From positions 4,203,036 through 4,267,035 of the forward strand of contig OX335643.1 in the NCBI GenBank assembly GCA_946894095.1: DNA of 64,000 nucleotides, written 5' to 3'. How positions within the stretch are numbered: the stretch's first letter is position 1; each line of letters begins with the position of its first letter. Shown piece after piece: positions 49,801-61,800 of this stretch. The stretch is from Incurvaria masculella (lineage: Eukaryota > Arthropoda > Insecta > Lepidoptera > Incurvariidae). The notes beneath the pieces are model-generated. The model saw only the letters and a program-made list of their open reading frames with translations. It was not told the DNA's origin and searched no databases. Both the position numbers and the translations under genes were made by a program.

Positions 49801-52800
49801 GAAAACGTTATAATATAGGTAAAATACCTAAACATAATCGTGATTTTAATTTACATGTTTTTAATTCATATTTAGAACACGATTTCTAAATAAGACAAAT
49901 AAGGCATGTAAAGAATAATTATTAATTTGCATAATTCACTCATAAACATAATGCACTTTCATACAAAAATATATCTTAATGATTTTTTTTCCTGACCTCG
50001 ACGCACGCGGCGCGCGCCCTCCCGCACCCGCGGAAATTACGGTTGGTTCCGTAATAAGCGCCAGAAGCCAAAGGGTTAATAATCCGCACACAAATATCAC
50101 AAGCACCTGGCCAGCAGGCTGATCCCAAAAGACAGTTCTTTAAAATCATTAACTTTAAAAAAAGTTTTACATGCCCGGACTGTCTCTGGCTTACCATCTT
50201 GTCAATTCAGCAGGTACCTTGAATCATTATTGTATCAAACATCTGGGAACAAATATCGCACGCACCTGGCCGGCCTGCTGCAGGGTTTTACTCTCCGAGT
50301 CGTAGTTGGCGGGGTCAGCGGGCAGCGTGATCTCCACGGTGCGCGTCTCCACGGCGATCACACCCACGGGGATACCGCCGAGGCGAGCGCGCCCTGCACG
50401 AAGCGAACCCGCGTGTAACAATTGCATGGAAAAGTTTATTGATGGACATAACTTTAATGGCTTTTTCATGAGGGTTCCATAGATACCATGCTGGGCTTTA
50501 CATTTGGCACTAAAAAACTTGAAAAGTTTGAGTAAAAATGACTACCTGCAACTTTGTCTTGTACACTTGTCTTATATCAACTCTGTGTGTTAAAATTATA
50601 CTAAGTGGTTAATTTGGAGCCAAACTAACATTAATATGTTCAAAACTAGATAATGTCTTAGTGAAAGTGTTATCTTAGCATAAAATATTAATTTCACCTG
50701 GAAAATGCGGAAAATGTGCTACTGACCAAACATAAACATTAAAACTACCCACATACATCCATAATAATACAAAATTCTTCCCAATTCCTAAAATAAGTTG
50801 AATTTACTGTTAATTTCTGTTAATTAAATACTAACAATGTCGACTTGCCTGAAGTGTGATAAAAAAAATTGCAAAACCAGACGACAAGAACCCTAGAATC
50901 TCATGTTTTGGGTGCACACGAGAAGTATGTGTGAAGTGCAGTGGGCTGGCAGCCACAGAAATGCGAGTGCTCCAACTGCAAGTACGCTCACTTAAATATC
51001 TGTGCCCAGATTGTGACCTCGGAATCAAGGACCTTCCTACTCTGAAAAGCCTTATCATGGAGCTAAAAGCCGAGATTGGGGGGCTTAGGAATGAGATGAG
51101 TGAGCTGAAGCTGAATGGGGGCAGGACGTCGAATCTCGACACCGTGTTGGAGGAGCTCCAGGAAAGGAAAAAAGGAGTGCCAACATCATAATATTTGGCA
51201 TCCCTGAGTCACAGTCAGAAAATGTGGAGCAACGCAGGAAGCACGACATGGACGGTGCGATACAGGCACTCACAGCGCTACCACAGCAATACAGGCCACT
51301 CGCCGCTATCCGCCTGGGTAAGCCACAGCCTGGTGCCACATCGTCTCGCCCAATCAAATTGATTATGGCAGGTAAGAAGAAAGCCATTAATATTTTTAAA
51401 AATAAAAATCTGCTGCCAGCAACCATAACGATCAAGTCCGATATGACCCCTCACCAGCGTGAACAGCTCAAGCGACTGCGCGAGGAGCTGGATGAGAGAG
51501 TGAGCAATGGAGAGACGGACCTTACGATCAAATATATTAGTGGGAGTCCGAAAATTGTCAACAAACAAAAAAACTAACTGACATCAAAATCGCCTTATCA
51601 GAAATCACATTTTTCTATACAAACACAGCTTCACTTTGTGCTAAATTTGACCTCTTTCTTGCACGAATAAATATGATTAAGCCTGGCATTATTATCATAA
51701 CTGAAAGCTGGCTCAAAGACACTATTCCTGATAGCACAGTGAAAATACCTAACTACACTCTGTTTCGAGCTGACCGTATTGGTCGTGTGGGCAGCGGAGT
51801 GGCGATATACATAGCAAAGTGTGTAAAAGGTATTCCGCTGGTAGCAACTCTCAATACCCGCTTCACTCGCTTGCCAAGCATAGAAGCGCTGTGGCTCAAC
51901 CTTACCTACAATGCATTGAACGTTTTGCTAGTCGGCGTTTACAGACCCGACAACTGCTTGGTGGAGGATGAACTCGCACTTTTTCAAAACATGGCATCAG
52001 TGTGTGAGACTCAAAATGTACTGATATTTGGCGATTTTAATTTTCGAAACATAACCTGGCCCCTCCATCACATACAGCACAATCTGCCCAACCGTGAATA
52101 CCATTTTGAAGAAATGTTTACAAATAGCAATATTTACCAACTAGTCAAGAAGCCCACTCGGTTTAGAGATGGCAATCGCCCATCACTTTTAGACTTTATA
52201 TTGTGTAACGATGTAAATCTAATAACAAAATTAGACTATCTCCCACCGATAGGGAAGTCCGATCATAGTGTTTTATTAGCAACCATCCAAGTTTAAATAA
52301 CACAAAAGCTCAAAGATTCTACTACAACCCGGAAAAACTACTTTAAAGCAGACATCGAGGCGATTATTTCCAACCCCATATTAATGCAACTCGATGAATC
52401 ACTGGATAAGATACCAACAACTGTTGGTAAATGGGAAAAGTTTAAAACAACTTTAATGAACATAGTAAGTGATGACAGTCCTGAAACTCGAAAAAAAAAG
52501 GATCGTCACATAATAAACCCTGGATCACAAGTGACATTATTGATATAATAAAACAAAAAAAAGCAATGTGGGATAAATATAGAAGAACAGACCATCCCGA
52601 AGATCATCTTAAGTATAGACGTCTTAACAATAAACTTTTGGCTATGAATCGATCCTCCAGAACAAAATTCGAAACAGGAATTCTGAACCGCGGTAGCAAA
52701 GCCTTCTATGGATACATAAGACAACAGCTATCATCAAAGTCTCCACACCACACATGCTACTCGACGGAAATGGAGCTTTTGTCACAAGTGACGTCGACAT

Positions 52801-55800
52801 AGCCGATGCCTTGGCAAAACAATTTGAGTCAAATTACGTTCGAGAACCACCTGGGAACATCCCTTGTGTAAACTCGCCCCGTGTGCAGAACACTATTGAT
52901 GATGTGCATTTCACTGAGGCTGACGTCCTAAGTTGCCTGCAAAATCTACGCGAGGACACAGCTATGGGACCCGACGGCATACCTGCAGTGATTCTGAAAA
53001 AATGTGAGATTCTGTCCAAGCCACTGTGTCAAATTATGAATAGTTCTTTCGAAACTGCTGAATTGCCAGATGATTGGAGAAGAGCCCTGATCACACCTAT
53101 CTACAAGAAAGGCAGCAAATTAGATCCTATTAACTATAGGCCGATCAGTCTTACTTGTGTTGTCACTAAGTGTATGGAGAAGATAATCAACCACAATATT
53201 AAAGACTTTCTGGCAAACAACCACATCATAGTTAATGAGCAACACGGATTTATGTCAAAACGCTCGACAACGACAAATCTGCTAGAATGTTTGAATGTGT
53301 GGACCTCAGCATTGGACATAGGTTCCCCAATCGATGTCATCTACCTGGATTACGAGAAGGCCTTCGATCGTGTCCCACTTCGACGTCTGGTGGCCAAACT
53401 TTATCATTTTGGCATTAGAGGAAAGTTGTTAAACTGGATAGAGGCCTACTTAAACAACAGACAATTACAAGTACGTATAGGAGAGACTCTATCTGGTCCA
53501 AGGCCTGTCTGGAGCGGAGTTCCTCAAGGTTCGGTGATAGCTACAACACTCTACAACATTTACATTACTGATCTGCATGCTATCATCAAATCCAACTTTA
53601 AATTCTGCGCAGATGATTCAAAGTACTTTGATAATCCAACGACTGGTCACACTCAACTACAAGGTGATCTAATCAACATCCACCACTGGTCTTCGGATTG
53701 GCTCATTAAGCTAAATGCTCAAAAATGCACAGTACTCCATCTTGGAAAGAAGAACCCCAAGCTACCATACTATATGGACAACACGCAGTTGCAACCAGTA
53801 ACATCTCAAAAGGATCTTGGGATCACGATCAACTTTGATTAAAGTGGGAACCTCATATCACCCAAATTGTAAAAAAAACCAACTCTCTTATATACCTAAT
53901 TAAAAAAGCGTTTCATATGCTGACCCCAGAAGTTATGCTCAAAATCTATAAAACCTTTGTACGGCCGCTTCTGGAATATGGTTTCCAGATCTGGCAACCC
54001 TACTTTGCCAAAGACATCCAGCAGTTGGAACGAGTACAACGAAGATTCACCAAGATCCCCCTTGAGCTACGTAACCTGAGCTACGAAGAGAGACTTGAAG
54101 CTCTAAACCTGCCTACTCTGGAGTCACGCCGTCAAAGAGGGGACCTAATCGAAATTTACAAAATTCTCACCTTTAAGTACGACTGCCCAGAACTCATTGA
54201 AATATTTGCACGCAACCAGAATGTTCATCTTCGAGGGCACAACATGAAACTGCAAGTCACGGCCTCTAGAACGAATACTCGCAAAAACTACATAACCAAC
54301 CGAGTAGTAGAGGCATGGAATAAACTCCCAGAAGACAGGATTAACGCTACGAACACCAACCAATTCAAAAATAGACTGGATAACCATGTCAAACAAAATC
54401 GAATGTAAAGAAAAATAACAAAAAAAAAATCATTTTTTTTTATTAAAAACCACTTAGCAACTACATTTATCAAGTTAAACACTGGATTTAGACGCATCAG
54501 CATATGCTGCCTGTCTTAAACTTATAAATAAATAAATAAATAAATAAATAAAAATAAAATCTTTTATTTAAATCAAATTAATTTAAAAAAAATGTAGATC
54601 CTTCCATTGATTTACGATGACTACATTTTTTATAGTTGGACATGGCTACTACCACACCAACCGTCATGATATTAGCCAAACACATTCTCGAAGGAATCAG
54701 GGGATCTTCACAAAAACAGCAACCCAGACGTCGACTCACCCGTGATGACGGTCTGCGCCCACGGCTGCATGATCTCGTCGAAGGAGCCCGCGTCGAAGAA
54801 GCCCGCGCGGTGCGCGTCGCCGGTGAGCATGAGACGCGGGTCGTGCGGCGCGCGCGGCGGCGTCCACTCCACCGGCCGGTCCACCGGGTCCGAGCAGTGC
54901 ATTATCGGCACCATGCTCATCTTGTCCTGCGGGCGGAGGCGCGGGTCGTTTCGGTTTCACGTTGAACTCGGAATGTGTTGTACATTTTGTATGTTACCCG
55001 AAATATACAAACACCTTCCAATGCGATTCATCTTCAGTCATAACTGCATAAATTCGAGTCGCATCCTCACCCTAGTCTTAAGATGGGGATATTAAGAGAA
55101 ACGAGTCATTTAAATGGAGGGTAAAAAGGCCTTATAATGACAACATCCCCGATCAATTGTACTTCACTCGTAATTTTATAATTTTGAATTGCAGTCTCAC
55201 CCTAGCACCTTAAGAACGGCCCGTAAGCTATGCTCCCCATACAAACGTAGTTTACTAATCATTTGGAAACCGCTATTCTAATTAAATTGATATTTAATAT
55301 CTAATATCAGGTAACAAATATCTGTGTCTGCATGCTTTTGTTTTTTTGAAAAATCCAAACCGAATGAAATGAATGCAAAAAGAAAATCTTCATACGAATT
55401 TGGTTTTCTCTGTGGTTTGACTCAGAATACATTTACCGAAAAAACAAAGACATGCAGACACAGATATTTGTAACCTAATATTAGGTACCAAATATCAGGT
55501 AAGTTGGAACAGTGTTTATAAAATTATTAGTAAAGTACGTTTGTATGGGAGGCGAAATTTTCTGATGCTTACGGGCCGACCTTAAGATGGAGATAATAAG
55601 TCTCTTAGAGAAATGAGACCTTTAAATGTAGTGTAAAAAAGGCTTCTAATGACAACACCCCCCCTCCAATAATACTTCAATAATTTTGAGTCGCGTTCTC
55701 ACCCTAGCGCCTTAAGATAGGGAAAGTAAGTCTCTTAGAGAATCGACACCAGGCAATTGTACTTCAGTCATAACTTCATAATTTTGAGTCGTGTCTTCAC

Positions 55801-58800
55801 CCTAGTGCCTAAAGACGGGGATAGGAAGTCTCTTAGAGAAACGAGACCTTTAAATGTAGCGCAAAAAGGCCTAAATGAGAGAAAATTTTGAGTCGTGTCT
55901 TCACCTTGGGAATGTACGAGAGCCACTTGAGCGTGGTGTAGACGGACTCGAGGTCGGTGGGCACGACGGCGTGCGTCACCCCGTTGTTGTGCATGATCTG
56001 TACGCCGCCGAGCTGGTGGTTGCTCGCGTACACGGCGCGCCCGAGCACCTTGTTGAGCGCCGCGTAGCCCGTCAGGATGATGTACGAGCTCTCCACTTGG
56101 ATCACGCGGTGGCCCAGTCTGGTGAATGCATTTTATCGTTGTGAGGTTGGTTTGTTGGTTGACCAATTTGTTAAGTAAGTTTGGGTGGTCCATATCGAAT
56201 CGGTAAAGTCTGTGGTCTCATATCAAAGGTAACTAGTAGCTTTAAGGGTAAGGTGAATGTCTACCTTTCTAATGTGCATTTAAAATGTGCAGGTGAAGTA
56301 ACATGCATATGCAATGTGGACAGAATGTACACCGGAGCAGCAAATTTTTCATAGGATATATTTTTTTGCAACTGGACTTGGATGGCTATCACGCCCACCG
56401 TCATATTAGTTTTAACACACCGCATTTCCGAAGAAATTAGGTGCCATGCCTTTTATGAGCACGGCGACATTGAACTGAAAGGCAAAACGAACCATTTTTC
56501 ATTGCTGCTTCGACCATTTTTGCATTCAATGCGCTGGTACCCACCCGGGCGTCCTTAACCCTACCACCCAGTAGGGGAAGAGAGAGGATTCTAAACCATG
56601 GAACAGCTCGGATTCGTAACGAAGTGCCAACTCAGAAAAATAAAGAAAGTTGTGCACGAATGGAGTGGGGATCAACTCCCCATTGATCCCCAGATCATGC
56701 AAGGCAAGTACCACGCCCCTGTGCCATGGGCCGCACCCGTCCTTATTTATGAATAGAATCTACATAGAAATATTTATAAAATCTGCAGCAACATGCAGCA
56801 AGCGTACAAAATAATAACATTTATGAACAGATAAGTATCGAAAATAAGTTGCTTGCCATCCAAAACAGATGAGACATATTTTAGAGATAACAGATATTAC
56901 CATTCCATCGATTCAAAGTCAATAGAGTCCTGATCGCATTAAGATCAGACGGAATGCAGCCCACTAAAGCCACCACGCACCACCAATGCTAGCAAATGTA
57001 CTGTGCTGCACATAGGCAAAAGGCACCCACACCACCAGTACACAATCGATGGATTACCACTAAGTGCAGTGTCTTCACAAAAAGACCTTGGAATGACAAT
57101 ATCACACGATCTCAAGTGGGAACCACACATCATTGAAATTGTAAAGAGAGCAAATTCACTTCTCTATATGGTTAGGAAGTCTTTTTCACACATCACAGCA
57201 GAAGTATTTGTTAAACTCTACAAAGCATATGTACGTCCTCTCCTAGAGTACGCATACCAAGTCTGGAACCCATACTTCAAGAAGGATGTTGAATTGCTAG
57301 AAAGAGTACAGAGAAGAGCCACTAAGATGGTGTGACCTCTCAGGAATAAGCAATACGAGTTTCGATTAGAGGCCCACTAGAGGAGCGAAGAAAGCGAGGC
57401 GACTTAATTGAAACCTTCAAAATATTAAATGGACTATGTGACGTACCTAACCTAAAAGCTATGTATTCCCTGAACACTAACCAAAGACTTCGTGGACAAT
57501 CTCTGAAACTCAATCATAATAGCTTCAATTCCAACCCGAGGAAACACTTTCTGTCAAACCGTGTTGTGGAAGACTGGAACAAGCTGTCGGAGGAAGTCAT
57601 AAGTGCTAGCTCAGTGAACAGTTTTAAAAACAATTTGGACAATCATGTAAAAAATATAAAAAAACCGTTTGTATTATGAACACTTAAACTAAAAAAAATA
57701 ATAATAAAATAAAAACAATGTGCACTCAATCAGTGAAGTACACGCATCAACTTGCAGCTGCTAGTGTATATAATAATAATATAATAATATTATAATAATA
57801 ACCTGAGCACGTAGGAGCCGATGCCGATGGCGCGGCACGTGCACACAGAGATGGTGACGATGTCCTCGTACGCCTGCGCCGTCTCGCCTGCGATCAGCCC
57901 CGCGTCCCGCAGGCACTCCACGCCGATGCCGTCGTCCTTGCCTGCCACCAACAATGCCGTCAACTACTTTTGTACGCTTGTAGTAAACTCTTTTAATGAC
58001 ACATATTAATGGTCCTTAATGTTTGGCTGCCACATATAAATAGTAGTAACTCTTTAGTTGTCACATATTAAGAGTCGTAACTCTTTGGCGGCCACATCGT
58101 TATTGTAACTATTTGAATTCAAAAGAATCGTTTTCCATTTGTTCAATGTAACACTTAATGTCTTCAGAAATTCAGAATTAGTAACTATTTGGCTGTCACA
58201 CATTATTACTTTGGTTGCCACATATTAAAAGTTATCTCCTTGGCATTCACATATTAAGAGTTGTAATTTTCTGGCTGTGACAAATTTAAATTTGTAACGC
58301 TTTGGCCGTCGCAAATTAAAAGTCATAACTCTTTGACAGCCACATAGAGTCGTTACTCTTTGACTGCCACACAGTAATAATATACATAATTCTTAGGCTG
58401 TTATAATAGTAGTAACTCTATAACTACCAAATTATAATTGTGGAAAATATTTTGCCACCACACAACTACAGTTAACAGTCTCTTAGTTAGCTAAATATTA
58501 ACAGCTGTAACTCTTTGGCTACCACATATTAAGAGTTGTAACTCTTTAGCTACTACAAATTAAAAGGCGTAACATTTAGAGGCGGGTACTCATTAGCGAG
58601 CTGTGGCTGTAACCGTTGCACGTACTGTAACTAAAAATCATGGTGTGTACGTGGTTCGCGAGTCTGCCGCGAGCGGAACATCGTCGGCTCGCAGCGAGCC
58701 GATGTAAGAACAGTACTCATTCTGTTACTGTAACCGTTGCACGTTACTGTTACCAAAAGACATAGTGTGTACGTAGTTTGCGAGCCTGCCGCGAGCGGAA

Positions 58801-61800
58801 CATCGTCGGCTGGAGCGAGCCGACGATTGTCGGTTTTTGCCATGGCTCAAAGGGCGCTCGCAGTGCGCTAGTGGACGTCGAGAGTGGAGGTCGTTGCGCG
58901 CTGCGAGCCAACAACTATTTTCGTGCGATTTTTGCCGAAACTTAGTGTTTCTTCGTGTTATTTTGGGCGCGATTAAATTCAGTAGATATTCAAAATCAGT
59001 TGGAGTTATTCTCGTGAAATTTTTATAATGACCACTGATTTGTTGATTTTTTTAAAATATGAATTAGATCACTTCTTTCGCGATACATTGGATGAATCCA
59101 CCATCTTCGTGGCCGTTTAGAATTATCAAGTAAAGCATCTATAAATATGTATGCTGCACAAGCGAGAGACACTTCGTCCGACATCGTGGAGTTACAAACC
59201 AACACTGAGAACATTCCGGCTTGTCTTTACGATCACAGTGATGTGGACATCTCGTACACACTAGAACCTGGTAACTGTATCTGTTCGGTTACAGCTACAG
59301 CTCACTAGTGTGTACGCTCGGTGATGCGGCTCGGGTAGATGTCGTGACTGAAGATCGTAACACGCGTACACACTAGAACCTCGTACTGTATCTGCTCGGT
59401 TACAGCCACAGCTCGCTAATGAGTACCCACCTTAGGATGTCACAGTAGTAGTATGACAGCTAAATAATAAAAGTCATAACTGTTTGACTGCCGGATTGGA
59501 AAATACACTGTTGGCCAAATATCTTCATTTGCCCTATTTTGCGACACATTATCCACGTTGAAACGTTACTTCAAAAAGCTCCGAGCTAAGTTATGGATTC
59601 TAGAGAGTCGGCAAGGAGTAAGTGAGGTATCTGGAAAGCCTCCGCTCCTCTCACCGATGATGTCGGTGATCTTGTAGCGCGACTCGCCCTCGTCCTCGAT
59701 GAGCTGCGTCTTGACGGAGCCGTCGCCCATGCGCGTGTAGGCCTCCGGCGTGAGGTAGATGTACTTGAAGCCGCGCTCCGGCCGCTCCGAGTCGACCCAC
59801 GCGACGCTGAACGCAGACTTGACCTCCTCGGCGACGCCGATTCGCGCGCCGCTGTTCACGCTGATGTATATCTATGAACGGATATATTTTTAAATAAACT
59901 GTACTGTGAAACATCAGTGTAAAAAGTAAAAGCCACACAATGGACTTTGACCCATTGAAGTAGCGAGCATGGAAGGATGGGGGAAGGGATAGAAACTCAT
60001 TCTCGGCAGTACAGTTCGTCCAAAACGTTTAACTTTAGCTAGTTTGCTTACGAATTTGGGATACGCAACATAAAATGTCCGTTATGCTCAATAGCCTCTC
60101 ATGAAGGTATTAAATGTTCTGACGTATTGTGGAACTCGAGAAAATAAGTAGTAAGCGAATTCATAAGCGAACACTCTCGTCGGCGCTGCCGCCATGTATG
60201 TAAAATTGTCTTCACCCCCATACAAACGAGTTTCAGTTTCTACTCCACTGCTTCTACGTTTGCTGTTTTTAAGGCACGATGAAGAGATGAGTGTGTGAAG
60301 TGAGCACAAGTGGGTGCTTGACGTAAAGTAGGCTAGGCCTGACATGTATGGAAATGTTTTGCAAATGGCCCCTATTTCAATAAGATTGACATTTTCTTAA
60401 ATACCAGAGCGGGGTTTACCGAAAAAAAACAATTTGACATAGCGTGAGACTTCGGGTTCAAATACCACAACAACGGTGGAGTGCAATGCGCAGTTCGTGA
60501 ACTGGCAAATTGTGTTCATGTCGTATTTCAGAATATAGAAATCCCCATAGGATTCTTATAGAGATCTGCAGTCACCCTGGCTACCTTTTTCCGTGACACT
60601 TGCTGGCCGAGTTGAAGAGGCGAAGAGGATATACTCAAAGGTCCCAATGTTGTGGACCTATTCAGGAATAATGGGGAACACAGGAAGATTTATTACAAGG
60701 CAGGTGAATCGCAGCTCACCCTAGGGATCTTCCTCTCGCGCGCGTACTGCGACGCCTTGAAGAAGACCATGTCCTCCTGCGGCCCGAAGGAGCCCATCAG
60801 GTGCGTGAGGTCGTTGGCGATGAGCACGATCTCGCGCCCCTCCGGGCACTCCGGCGTGTACAGCGTCAGTCGCCATGCCACCATACCCACCTATGATCAG
60901 GGAAAAAGCACTTGTTATAGATGTTGATTAAGCAGGCGAATAGATGTTGTTCAAGCAGGCGATAGACTACGCGACCGATGGTGGCGCCCAAAGGCGGCAC
61001 TGATGCGTGGGAAAGAGGCCTACCCCAGCCTGGATCCATATTTTGGATAGGACGTCTTACGACTCTAGATGCTCCGGGTTTGGGGTGGGCTGGGGCGGAA
61101 CTCGGCGGCTCATCACATCACGTTTTCACTCAAATCGACAGTCGCCAAGGCACACTAAAACACACACGAGTTTATCTTTGCTGGCAAAGAGATTTCACGT
61201 AAAACTGTAGGTCCCCTTTCTTACTTACTAGCTGTTAAGGTTACTCCCACCTAGGTGGTAGGAACAATAGTTCAATCCACAAATGAAATTGAAACATTTA
61301 CGCTTAGCTTTCGCATGACGTCATCGCCGAAATGTTTATGTAGTTTTTTTTTAATGCGACCTGACATGGATGGCTAATACCACAAAACTAGCGTTATGAT
61401 ATTAGCCCAATACACCACATTCCCGAAGGAATTAGGTGCCATGCCAGGAACTTCCCTTTATGAGCACGGCTACATTGAACTGGGTGGAAACACATGGACA
61501 ATTTTTCATTGCCGCTTCGACCACCTTTTCATCCAATGCGATGGTACCAACCCGGGCGGGCTTAAACCCTACCACCTAGCAGGGGAAGGGGACCTACAGT
61601 TTTACATGGATTCCGAACCATGGAGCAGCTCGCCTTCGTGACGAAATGCACTTGTCGAACTCGGAAAGAGAAAGACAGTGGTGCAAGTTGGAATTGAACC
61701 CAGGCCTCTGGTACGCTAGGCCAGTCCCCGCGCCACTGGGCTACGAATGGACGGAGTTTGAGCCAAAATCTAAATTTCTGTATTTTCCATTCAGTTCAAT

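Larger units (their letters stand above)
50830..54558 (+). mobile_element. CR1-group LINE, nearly full length, antisense in ACC intron
   Basis: ORF1 (about 50838-51577), ORF2 with endonuclease and reverse transcriptase (about 51600-54408), a short 3' UTR and an (AAAT)n tail (54523-54558). The exact 5' end could not be fixed. It sits between ACC window exons 6 and 7. Several small indels but no large deletion. Confidence 0.85.
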
